Positions 1 through 5,771 of a stretch of DNA of 5,771 nucleotides are shown piece after piece. The first letter of the stretch is position 1. Every line of letters begins with the position of its first letter. The notes beneath the pieces are model-generated. The model had not been told where the DNA came from and did no database searches. It saw only the letters and a program-made list of their open reading frames with translations. The DNA is taken from positions 1 through 5,771 of the forward strand of contig CALIKW010000048.1 of NCBI GenBank assembly GCA_938017915.1. Reading direction: 5' to 3'. Made by a program: the position numbers and the translations under genes. The DNA is from an uncultured archaeon (GTDB lineage Archaea > Aenigmatarchaeota > Aenigmatarchaeia > CG10238-14 > SCSR01).

Positions 1-1812
1 GTTTGGAATTGGGGTGGTGGTTGGATAACTTCAATTTTGTTAATAGCTTTTCTAATAGCCTTACCAATTTTCAGAATTTTTGAAAATTTTGTTCACACCT
101 TTTCATTCAAAATTGACTTTAAGAAAATTTATGAGGAGTGGGTTGATGTTAACAGTATTATTTTCATAATAATAGGAATTTCAAGCATTTTGACCTTCCT
201 CCTTTTCAACTTTTCAATTTTTCATTCTTTCTTTGGTGGCTTAGCTTTTACTGGCTTGGCAGCTTTGGCAAGATGGTTGGTTTTAATTTTATCTGTGGTT
301 TGGCTAGGCTTTTCCTCTTTCCATTTCATCTCTTCAATTTCAAAAAAACCTTTAAAGGAAAAAGCTTACTCTTTTTTCCAGATTTTAATTTCTGCTTTTA
401 TGTTTTACTTCCTCTTTTCAGCTTTTAGCATAACTCCAATAAAACCTTTAATAGTTAACATTTCTGTGGCAGAGCTTCAGCCAATAAACATTTTTTCCTC
501 TCAAGGATTCATGGCGGTAGCAGGAAGGGTTGGTTTATTGCCAACCATTTTGGCTTTTGGTTTGTTTGGTTTAGCTTTGTACAAAATATGGAAAAAGGAG
601 CAGATTTTAATAGAAGAGGTTTTCTTCTTTGTTTGGCTTTTAACCATGTTTTACTTAATTTCTCGCGGCGTAAGGTTTTCCTTACAATTTTCAATAGCAG
701 CTTGCGTGGCAGCAGGTTATGTTATAGGGCATTACAAAAAATATCCGGAAATTTTGCTAATAATTTTAACGCTAAGCTTAACTTTTCTAAGGGATATTTT
801 AGCAAGGAATTTTTTTGAAATTTTAGGATTTTTATTTATCTTAGCACTTCCTTTCTTAATTTTGTACAAAAAAGATCAAAGACTTACAAGAATTTTTGTT
901 TTTGGTTTGTTCGCTTTTCAAGCTTTATTCTTTTTATCAACTTCAATTCAAGTTGGTCAAGCTTCTGGAATGGAAATAAGTAAAAACTGGTATGATGCGA
1001 TGGATTGGTTAGTAAAGAATGCAGATAAAGATGCGATGATAACAACTTGGTGGGATCCTGGTCATATATTAGCAGGCTACAGTTATTATAAAGGAAAACC
1101 ATTAAGAGTTCATGCAGACGGAGCACATTGTGGGGATTGTTATCCTTATAATCATGATGTAAGAATAAGGGATATGGGAAGAATTTTCTCAACTAGTAAT
1201 GAAACAGAAGCTATAGAAATTTTGAAAAAGTATAAGCAGTTAAGTAAAGAGCAATGCGAAGAAGCTAAAAAAATTTTTCCCCAAATGCCAGAAGAAGCCT
1301 GCAAGCCAGTTAGCGATTTTTACATAATAGCTTCATCTGACTTAATAGGAAAATATTTCTGGCTAAGCTGTTTTGGAAGTTTTGATTATGAGTTGTGGGA
1401 GAAAAGCAATGGACAAGAATGGAGATGTGATGGAAGGAACTTCATCCAACTTCCATTTTCAGGTCAAGACCAATTCGGAAATTTGGTTTACGGAAAAATT
1501 TTGACTTTAACTATGAAGGATAATAAAGTTGTGGCTGTAATTAATGTTCCTGAGCAGGGAATAAGGAATGCTTTAGTTAAGGAAATAGTTTATTACCAGC
1601 GTGGAGAAGAGATAAGATACAGGAACGAAACTTATGAAATAGATGGAATGGTTTGGGTTGATCCAGGTTTTGGAATGGTTATTTTCATGGACCCAAAAAT
1701 TAGGGATTCTATTTTCACTAACATGTTTTTCTTTAACGGAAGAGATTTAAAAAAATTTGAGCTTGTTTACTTTAATCCAGAAGTTAAAATTTTTAAGGCA
1801 AGGTTAGAATAA
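1..1812 (+). CDS. aglB: AglB/STT3-family oligosaccharyltransferase, 5'-truncated by window edge
   Basis: Catalytic subunit of N-glycosylation: moves a lipid-linked glycan to Asn in N-x-S/T sequons on the outer face of the membrane. The frame is open from base 1, so the true start lies upstream; the TTG at 37 is internal. 603 codons are visible, against roughly 700-1000 residues in many archaeal AglB proteins. The missing N-terminus should hold the first transmembrane helices and the first DxD motif. Codons about 9-310 are a series of hydrophobic helices. SVAE at codons 155-158 matches the external-loop-5 SVSE/TIxE motif. RGVR (222-225) matches the conserved late-helix Arg region. The soluble C-terminal domain starts near 320 and carries WWDPG at 350-354 (1048-1062), a variant of the signature WWDYG. 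D447/K451 may be a divergent DK-type motif. The ectodomain has six Cys (377, 380, 419, 434, 457, 476). Family call is firm; the exact glycan is unknown. Confidence 0.92.
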   Translation, partial: VWNWGGGWITSILLIAFLIALPIFRIFENFVHTFSFKIDFKKIYEEWVDVNSIIFIIIGISSILTFLLFNFSIFHSFFGGLAFTGLAALARWLVLILSVVWLGFSSFHFISSISKKPLKEKAYSFFQILISAFMFYFLFSAFSITPIKPLIVNISVAELQPINIFSSQGFMAVAGRVGLLPTILAFGLFGLALYKIWKKEQILIEEVFFFVWLLTMFYLISRGVRFSLQFSIAACVAAGYVIGHYKKYPEILLIILTLSLTFLRDILARNFFEILGFLFILALPFLILYKKDQRLTRIFVFGLFAFQALFFLSTSIQVGQASGMEISKNWYDAMDWLVKNADKDAMITTWWDPGHILAGYSYYKGKPLRVHADGAHCGDCYPYNHDVRIRDMGRIFSTSNETEAIEILKKYKQLSKEQCEEAKKIFPQMPEEACKPVSDFYIIASSDLIGKYFWLSCFGSFDYELWEKSNGQEWRCDGRNFIQLPFSGQDQFGNLVYGKILTLTMKDNKVVAVINVPEQGIRNALVKEIVYYQRGEEIRYRNETYEIDGMVWVDPGFGMVIFMDPKIRDSIFTNMFFFNGRDLKKFELVYFNPEVKIFKARLE

Positions 1813-1818
1813 TTAAAT

Positions 1819-2034
1819 ATGGCAGAATTTTTCACACTTTCTCCCTTTGAAAGAATTTTGAAAAAAGCTGGGGCTAAGAGAGTTTCTAAGGGAGCTATGG
1901 AAGAGTTTGCTAGGATAATGGAGGAAAAAATGCTTGAAGTTGCTAAGGAAGCAGCGATTTTAGCAAAACATGCAGGAAGAAAAACGATATTCGATTCTGA
2001 TGTAAGACTTGCGAGGAAGAAATTAAACTTATAG
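1819..2034 (+). CDS. Archaeal histone (HMf family)
   Basis: A 71-residue, single histone-fold protein that dimerises and wraps DNA in the archaeal nucleoid. It aligns along its whole length with HMfB of Methanothermus, offset by two residues. The DNA contacts R12 and R21 in the N-terminal half match HMfB R10 and R19. The AGAKRVS loop, the HAGRKTI block (51-57) and the R54/D61 pair (the histone RD clamp) are all present. G18 matches HMfB G16, a small residue known to permit tight stacking of dimers into long histone-DNA superhelices. There is no N- or C-terminal tail. The ATG lies 6 nt after the aglB stop with no Shine-Dalgarno sequence, so translation is either leaderless from a promoter inside the aglB end (AT-rich TTTTTAAG at 1790-1797, about 25 nt upstream) or coupled to aglB. 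A weak T-rich tract follows the stop. Confidence 0.95.
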   Translation: MAEFFTLSPFERILKKAGAKRVSKGAMEEFARIMEEKMLEVAKEAAILAKHAGRKTIFDSDVRLARKKLNL

Positions 2035-2040
2035 AAAAAC

Positions 2041-2048
2041 TTTAATTT
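2041..2048 (+). promoter_or_regulatory. Possible TATA box for the RPA-like gene
   Basis: TTTAATTT, preceded by the A-rich stretch GAAAAAC that could act as a BRE. Its centre is about 24 nt before the ATG at 2068, the spacing expected for a leaderless archaeal transcript. The match to consensus TTTATATA is partial and the whole gap is AT-rich, so chance is a real alternative. Confidence 0.35.
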
Positions 2049-2067
2049 CTTTTCCCAATATATTTCT

Positions 2068-3063
2068 ATGCAATTGGATAAAATTCTTGAAATTTTGGAG
2101 GGAAAAACTGGTTTAAGCAAGGAAGAAATAGAGAAAAGGATAAAGGAGAAGCAGGAGGAATTTTCAGGCCTACTTTCAAAAGAGGGTGCAGCTTTCTTGG
2201 TTGCAAGAGATTTGGGAATAGAAGTTAAAGAAACGAGTTTTTTAAACATAAAGGATTTGGTTTCTGGGATGAAAAGGGTTAATATTAAAGGAAGGGTTTT
2301 TAAAATTTCTGATGTTCATGAGTTTGAAAGAAGGGATGGAAGTAGAGGAAAAGTAGTAAATATCTTTTTAGCAGACTCTACAGGTTTTGTAAGGTTGCCT
2401 TTATGGGATGATAAAGTAGAGCTTGTTAAAGAAGTAAAACTTGGGGATATTATTGAAATTAGGAATGGATTTGCAAGGGAAAACATTTTTGGGGATGTGG
2501 AAATTTCTCTTGGAAAATATGGAAAAATAGAAAAAAGTGAAAAGGAATATGATTTACCTTCTGTAGAGGAAATAGAAAAAATGTTCCTTAGATTTCCTGA
2601 AAGGAGAGAAATAAAGGATTTGGAAGAAGGGGTTTATGAAATAAAAGGAAGTTTAGTTCAAATCTTTAAAGGAAATTATATATTTTCAATTTGTCCTGTG
2701 TGTAAAAATAGCTTGAAAGAAAATAAATGTGAAGAACATGGTGAAGTAAAGCCAGAGCATGCTTTGGTTATTTCAGGAATAATAGATGATGGAAGCAGCA
2801 ACATAAGAGTAGTGTTTTTTAGAGAAAATGCAGAAAAAATTCTTGGGCTTAAAGCAAGTGATTTGGAAAAAATTGAAAGGGAGGAGAGGGAAAAAATTAT
2901 TAAGGAAAAGCTTCTTGGCTTAGAATTTGTTTTAAGAGGAAAGGTTAAGAAAAATAAAATTTTTGATAGGGTTGAGTTTATAGTTGATGAAGTAAAGGAT
3001 TTGGATGTTAAAAAAGAGAGCAAAAAATTAATAGAGGAGCTTAAGAACTACTTAAGTGGGTAA
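2068..3063 (+). CDS. RPA-like single-stranded DNA-binding protein (archaeal replication factor A)
   Basis: A 331-residue protein that binds single-stranded DNA during replication, repair and recombination. Residues 1-55 are a charged helical segment with the motif EGAAFLVARDLGI (39-51), a hallmark of the archaeal RPA N-terminus. A first OB fold spans about 70-155 (VNIKGRVFKISDV start, FVRLPLWDD strand region). A second, about 185-285, contains a zinc motif C209-x2-C212-x8-C221-x2-H224 inserted in the fold, as in archaeal RPA41-type and RPA1 proteins. A Lys/Glu-rich stretch (about 262-283) leads to a last beta segment (about 285-312) and a short C-terminal helix. Two recognisable OB folds make it shorter than multi-OB euryarchaeal RPAs. 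The start ATG is the first in frame; no Shine-Dalgarno sequence is seen. It lies 35 nt before radA, its natural partner: RPA covers ssDNA and RadA replaces it to form the strand-exchange filament. Confidence 0.88.
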   Translation: MQLDKILEILEGKTGLSKEEIEKRIKEKQEEFSGLLSKEGAAFLVARDLGIEVKETSFLNIKDLVSGMKRVNIKGRVFKISDVHEFERRDGSRGKVVNIFLADSTGFVRLPLWDDKVELVKEVKLGDIIEIRNGFARENIFGDVEISLGKYGKIEKSEKEYDLPSVEEIEKMFLRFPERREIKDLEEGVYEIKGSLVQIFKGNYIFSICPVCKNSLKENKCEEHGEVKPEHALVISGIIDDGSSNIRVVFFRENAEKILGLKASDLEKIEREEREKIIKEKLLGLEFVLRGKVKKNKIFDRVEFIVDEVKDLDVKKESKKLIEELKNYLSG

Positions 3064-3072
3064 CATAGGAAA

Positions 3073-3084
3073 TATATTTATATA
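3073..3084 (+). promoter_or_regulatory. TATA box of radA
   Basis: TATATTTATATA contains the full archaeal consensus TTTATATA at 3077-3084, with a purine-rich BRE-like GGAAA at 3068-3072. It lies in the 35-nt gap after the RPA gene, so radA can be transcribed separately. Expected initiation about 25 nt from the box centre falls near 3101-3108. This is at or just after the ATG at 3099, which puts the true RadA start in question (the next in-frame ATG is 3114). Confidence 0.65.
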
Positions 3085-3098
3085 GAAAGAAAAGAATT

Positions 3099-5555
3099 AT
3101 GGGGAAGAAAAAAATGGTAAAAGAAATTAGGCTTGAGGATATTCCTGGAGTTGGGGAAAAAATAGCAAAGAAGCTAAGAGAGGTTGGCTTTTCTGAGCCA
3201 ATGACTATAGCAGTTGCCTCACCTTCAGAACTTGCGGCAATTGCTGAAATTGGAGAAGGCCAAGCTGCAAAGATAATAAATGCGGTTAGGCAAATGCTTG
3301 ATATAGGCTTTGAGCCTGCTGACAAAATTTTAGAGAGAAAAGAAAAAGCTCTAAGAATAACTACTGGAAGCAAAAATTTAGACAATTTATTGGGAGGAGG
3401 AATTCAAACTCAAGCAATAACAGAAACTTACGGTGCTTTTGGTTCTGGCAAATGTGTGAGTAAGGATACTCCCATAATTTTTTTCAACGACGATAATTTT
3501 CATTTTTCTACGATAGAAGAAGCGTATGAAAATTATAAGTTATTATACGGTGAAAGAAAAAGTGAAGAAGGATTTTTAGTTCCGTTAAAAAACGTTAAGG
3601 TTTTAAGCTTAACAGAAAATGGGATAGAAAAAACTAAAGCATCCTTTATTTTTAAGGAATTTGCTCCTAAAATTCTTGAAATTAGAACGCAAAGAGGAAG
3701 AATTTTAAGGTTAACCAAGCAGCACAAACTTCTTAGTATAGATGAAAATGGTATGGCATGGAAGCCAAGTGCTCTTTTAAAAGAAGGGGATGCTATAGCT
3801 GTTCCAAAAGATATAAACTTCTTACAAAAAAATAAATTAAATGAAGAGGAAGCATACTTCTTAGGTCTCTTTGTTGCAGAAGGAATATGTAATCCTCTTT
3901 CTATTACAACTACTAACATTTCAATAAAAAATTGGCTGATTAAATTTATCGAAAAAAGGTTTAACTATAAACCAACAGTTAGAAAAATTAAAAAGAATGG
4001 AAAAACAACTTACTTAATTTTACTTAGAAAATCAGCATGCAAACTCTTAAAAGAATTAGCAAGTACGAATGCTTCTTCAAAATTCATTCCATCTGAGATT
4101 TTTGCATCTTCTCCTAAGATTGTTAAAAGTTTTATCAAGGGCTATGCACATGGCGCTTATATAGGAAAAAAGGTTGAATTCGTCACAAAAAGCCAGAAGT
4201 TAGCAAGTCAATTAGCTTATCTTCTTAAAAGGTTTGGCATAGAGTGCATGCTTAAAGAAAAAATTGTTGGAAATAAAGAGTATTGCAGAGTATTTATCAT
4301 TGGGTTTGATAGGGAAAAGTTTGGAAAAATAATTAACAAAAGTTATAAAACTACAAATTCTAAGTATAGCTATCCTCAACCAGTTGTAAAGTTTTTGAGA
4401 AATGTATATAAAGCAACACTTTCAGGAAATAGAGTAAGGAAAATTATAGGTAAGAGGAATCTTTCACGTGGAGCTTACAGCATACTTGTAAGTAGTTCAA
4501 AAACAATTAACCAAAAAACATTTAAAAAAATAGTTAAAGTATTCCTGAAAGGATTTAGAAAGTTAAGAGAAGCTTATGTATTAGCAAATAATTTGGAAAA
4601 TTTGAAAAAAGAAGAGTTTAGATATCTTATTAAAATAATACCTTTTCCTTACTCCAAGCTCTTAAGTCTGCTTAGCATTAAAAAATCAACGCTGAGAAAT
4701 TATATTGAAAAAGGATTACCTAAAAATAAAGAAAGAGTTTTAAAAATCAAGTTTGCATTGTTAAAAGAAGTAGTTGAGAGATTGAAAAAACTGGATTTTG
4801 CTCTCAAAACTTGTAAAAATATTAGTAACCTCGCTTGGGACAGCATAAAAGAAGTTAAAGAAATTGAGTATAACGATTATGTGTTTGATTTTGTTGTACC
4901 AGAAAAGCATACTTTTATAGGTGGTGTTTTACCTACTTTATTCCACAACACACAACTAGGTTTTCAACTTGCAGTTAACGTTCAACTACCAGAAGAAAAA
5001 GGTGGGTTAAAAAGAAGTTGCTTGTGGATAGATACTGAAAACACCTTTTCACCTTCCAGAATTTTAAACATAGCAAGAGTGTTAAAGCTTGAGCCGCAAG
5101 AAGTACTTAAAAACATTTATGTGGCAAGGGCCTTTAATGCAGAGCATCAAATGCTTTTAGTAGAAAAGGCAAACGAGCTTATAGAAGAAAAAAATGTTGG
5201 ATTAATAGTTTTAGATTCCTTAACTTCTCACTTTAGGGCAGAATTTATAGGAAGGGGGGAATTAGCTGAAAGACAGCAAAAACTAAATAAGCATTTGCAT
5301 CATTTACAAAAGCTTGCAGATGCTTATAATTTAGCAGTTTACATAACAAACCAAGTAATGGCAAGGCCAGATGTTTTGTTTGGTGATCCAACAGCTCCTG
5401 TAGGTGGGAATGTTCTTGGACATATGTCGACTTATAGAATATATTTAAGAAGAGGAAAAGGAGGAACTAGGATTGCTCGCTTAGTAGATGCACCAGACTT
5501 GCCAGAAGGCGAGTGTGTTTTCAAGATTACAGAGCAAGGATTAAAAGATCCTTAA
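3099..5555 (+). CDS. radA: RadA recombinase precursor with in-frame intein
   Basis: RecA/Rad51-family ATPase that forms filaments on ssDNA and drives homologous pairing and strand exchange. The 818-residue precursor becomes 319 residues after removal of the intein (119-617), close to usual archaeal RadA length. The N-terminal domain has a helix-hairpin-helix ([15 protein letters not shown], 12-26). FEPA (71-74) matches the FxxA oligomerisation motif. Walker A is GAFGSGK (112-118) completed by T618 after splicing; archaeal RadA usually has GEFGSGK, so A113 is a variant. Walker B is LIVLDS, with D706 (207 in mature RadA). [18 protein letters not shown] and TNQVMARPD are the typical RadA core and L2 approach. 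The start is uncertain: ATG 3099 gives an extra MGKKK, while ATG 3114 gives [14 protein letters not shown], which looks more like other RadA N-termini and suits the TATA position. The stop is followed 13 nt later by bud32. Confidence 0.96.
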   Translation: MGKKKMVKEIRLEDIPGVGEKIAKKLREVGFSEPMTIAVASPSELAAIAEIGEGQAAKIINAVRQMLDIGFEPADKILERKEKALRITTGSKNLDNLLGGGIQTQAITETYGAFGSGKCVSKDTPIIFFNDDNFHFSTIEEAYENYKLLYGERKSEEGFLVPLKNVKVLSLTENGIEKTKASFIFKEFAPKILEIRTQRGRILRLTKQHKLLSIDENGMAWKPSALLKEGDAIAVPKDINFLQKNKLNEEEAYFLGLFVAEGICNPLSITTTNISIKNWLIKFIEKRFNYKPTVRKIKKNGKTTYLILLRKSACKLLKELASTNASSKFIPSEIFASSPKIVKSFIKGYAHGAYIGKKVEFVTKSQKLASQLAYLLKRFGIECMLKEKIVGNKEYCRVFIIGFDREKFGKIINKSYKTTNSKYSYPQPVVKFLRNVYKATLSGNRVRKIIGKRNLSRGAYSILVSSSKTINQKTFKKIVKVFLKGFRKLREAYVLANNLENLKKEEFRYLIKIIPFPYSKLLSLLSIKKSTLRNYIEKGLPKNKERVLKIKFALLKEVVERLKKLDFALKTCKNISNLAWDSIKEVKEIEYNDYVFDFVVPEKHTFIGGVLPTLFHNTQLGFQLAVNVQLPEEKGGLKRSCLWIDTENTFSPSRILNIARVLKLEPQEVLKNIYVARAFNAEHQMLLVEKANELIEEKNVGLIVLDSLTSHFRAEFIGRGELAERQQKLNKHLHHLQKLADAYNLAVYITNQVMARPDVLFGDPTAPVGGNVLGHMSTYRIYLRRGKGGTRIARLVDAPDLPEGECVFKITEQGLKDP
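3837..4350 (+). other. LAGLIDADG homing endonuclease domain of the intein, second motif degenerate
   Basis: Dodecapeptide (DOD) endonuclease embedded in the intein; such enzymes cut the intein-free allele so repair copies the element in. Motif 1 (block C) is FLGLFVAEG at 3858-3884 (intein 136-144), with E143 in the metal-binding acidic position. Motif 2 (block E) is IKGYAHGAY at 4134-4160 (intein 228-236). The glycine G230 is kept, but the acidic position is A235, where D or E is expected. The sequence after it ([20 protein letters not shown]) is the usual strand and helix that follow block E. Motif spacing of about 92 residues is normal. The fold looks intact, while one of the two active-site acids is missing, so double-strand cleavage is probably lost or reduced. 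Domain limits are approximate. Confidence 0.85.
4371..4829 (+). other. Intein accessory region with two helix-turn-helix-like segments
   Basis: About 150 residues between the endonuclease core and the C-terminal splicing block. The composition is strongly basic. One segment (about 4417-4560) runs [19 protein letters not shown] and then [17 protein letters not shown], which reads as two helices, a recognition-type helix and a following helix. A second (about 4653-4720) reads [20 protein letters not shown], again a helix-turn-helix pattern. Several large LAGLIDADG inteins carry extra DNA-recognition domains at this location, so a role in target-site contact is a reasonable inference. The assignment is by eye. 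Confidence 0.5.
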
Positions 5556-5560
5556 AGCTT

Positions 5561-5565
5561 GTGAT
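5561..5565 (+). promoter_or_regulatory. Partial Shine-Dalgarno site for bud32
   Basis: GTGAT, complementary to the AUCAC part of the archaeal 16S rRNA 3' end, ends 3 nt before the ATG at 5569. In the full GGAGGTGAT register this gives normal spacing. It is the only plausible ribosome-binding site in the window and fits translation of a downstream gene on a radA-bud32 transcript. Confidence 0.4.
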
Positions 5566-5568
5566 TTT

Positions 5569-5771
5569 ATGGAAATTATTTACAGGGGAGCAGAGGCAAT
5601 TTTATATCTCGATAATTTTGAAGGAAAAAAAGTTTTGGTTAAGGAAAGAATAGAGAAAAAATACAGAATAAAAGAGATTGATGAAAAATTAAGAAAGTTT
5701 AGAACAAGAAAGGAAGTAAATCTTTTAAGAGAAGCAAGAAGTGTTGGAGTTTTTACTCCCCAAGTTTTGCT
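5569..5771 (+). CDS. bud32: Bud32/PRPK-family KEOPS kinase, 3'-truncated by window edge
   Basis: Small atypical kinase/ATPase of the KEOPS complex, which with Kae1 adds threonylcarbamoyl to A37 of ANN-decoding tRNAs (t6A) in the cytoplasm. Only 67 full codons plus two bases are visible. They carry the family N-terminal pattern: the G7-A-E-A nucleotide-loop motif, VLVKERI with catalytic K25, YR (32-33), and LRKFRTRKE with E49 as the alpha-C glutamate, followed by LLREA and GVFTP. The HxD-type catalytic loop and DFG lie beyond the edge. The protein starts at its own ATG with no upstream Kae1 part, so it is not a Kae1-Bud32 fusion with Kae1 at the N-terminus, as found in some methanogens. It begins 13 nt after the radA stop, so co-transcription is likely. 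Confidence 0.93.
   Translation, partial: MEIIYRGAEAILYLDNFEGKKVLVKERIEKKYRIKEIDEKLRKFRTRKEVNLLREARSVGVFTPQVL

Larger units (their letters stand above)
3453..4949 (+). mobile_element. RadA intein (class 1, LAGLIDADG-type), inserted in Walker A
   Basis: A 499-residue protein-splicing element translated in frame with RadA. Junctions are clear: GAFGSGK, then Cys1 (CVSKDTP, block A), and at the far end LPTLFHN (block G), then T+1 QLG, which restores an intact P-loop. Block B has T88-x2-H91 (TKQHKL), which assists the N-terminal acyl shift. Block F is [16 protein letters not shown] before the terminal H498-N499. All splicing residues are present, with Thr as the +1 nucleophile. Domain order: Hint N-part about 1-130, LAGLIDADG endonuclease about 130-300, an extra region about 300-459 with helix-turn-helix-like segments, Hint C-part 460-499 (4830-4949). 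From memory, the Pyrococcus horikoshii RadA intein uses the same insertion point, but it is a mini-intein of about 170 residues, far shorter than this one. Confidence 0.95.

Noticed and set aside
37..39. TTG as the start codon of the AglB-like gene
   Set aside because: The same frame is open back to base 1 and encodes plausible membrane-protein sequence (WNWGGGWITS), and the protein would lack essential N-terminal helices. The gene is simply cut by the window edge.
588..818. 76-residue + strand frame inside aglB
   Set aside because: It overlaps the convincing STT3 transmembrane region in another frame and has no recognisable features.
2035..2067. Transcription terminator after the histone gene
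   Set aside because: There is a T-rich tract (TTTAATTTCTTTT) but no long uninterrupted T run or stem, and it overlaps the possible TATA box of the next gene. The sequence cannot support a firm call.
1767..2249. 160-residue open frame on the minus strand across the histone gene
   Set aside because: It is antisense to three clear + strand genes, has Ser/Leu/Phe-rich composition typical of reverse-complement frames of Lys/Glu-rich genes, and shows no motif. Minus-strand frames at 509-694, 884-1192, 2676-3023, 3041-3385 and 3533-3919 were rejected for the same reason.
3453..4949. Self-splicing intron or separate homing endonuclease gene in radA
   Set aside because: The frame is continuous through both junctions, and the ends carry protein-splicing residues (Cys1, HN, +1 Thr), so it is an intein and not an RNA intron or independent gene.
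5561..5563. GTG as a start codon before bud32
   Set aside because: It is out of frame with the Bud32 coding sequence; GTGAT here is better read as a ribosome-binding site.
1..5771. CRISPR array, tRNA/rRNA, insertion sequence or inverted repeats
   Set aside because: Nothing with regular repeats, tRNA-like conserved elements or transposase motifs was seen; nearly every base is in the five protein genes.

Overview
The window is a compact, AT-rich archaeal locus. All genes lie on the + strand, and the longest gap between them is 35 nt, so no long non-coding stretch needs describing. Archaeal assignment rests on the gene set: an STT3/AglB-type oligosaccharyltransferase, an HMf-family histone, an archaeal RPA-like protein with a zinc motif, a RadA recombinase and a Bud32 kinase. 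Lysine-rich proteins, short gaps and few Shine-Dalgarno sites fit a small-genome or low-GC archaeon. A DPANN-type or thermophilic lineage is possible but is a guess; the sequence alone does not fix the lineage.

Layout: (1) The 3' part of an aglB/STT3-like gene, cut by the left edge (1-1812), with the unusual motif WWDPG in place of the usual WWDYG. (2) Six nucleotides later, a 71-residue histone (1819-2034). (3) An RPA-like ssDNA-binding protein (2068-3063) with OB folds and a CxxC...CxxH zinc motif. (4) radA (3099-5555), whose reading frame carries a 499-residue intein (3453-4949) placed exactly inside the Walker A loop, between the P-loop Lys and Thr. (5) The first 67 codons of bud32 (5569-5771), cut by the right edge.

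How the genes fit together: histone, RPA and RadA form a DNA packaging, ssDNA binding and strand exchange block. Bud32 (tRNA t6A modification, KEOPS complex) follows closely and is probably co-transcribed with radA. AglB is unrelated in function and is probably only an upstream neighbour. A strong TATA-like element lies before radA, and a weaker one before the RPA gene.

The most notable object is the RadA intein. Its splicing residues (Cys1, TxxH in block B, terminal His-Asn, +1 Thr) are all present, so it should splice. Its LAGLIDADG endonuclease has one intact acidic motif (FLGLFVAEG), but the second (IKGYAHGAY) has Ala where the catalytic acid is expected, suggesting a decaying or repurposed homing enzyme. 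Between the endonuclease and the C-terminal splicing block is a further region of about 150-160 residues with two helix-turn-helix-like segments. RadA cannot have a working ATP site until the intein leaves, so the element could also act as a post-translational switch on recombination. I see no wholly new multi-gene system here.
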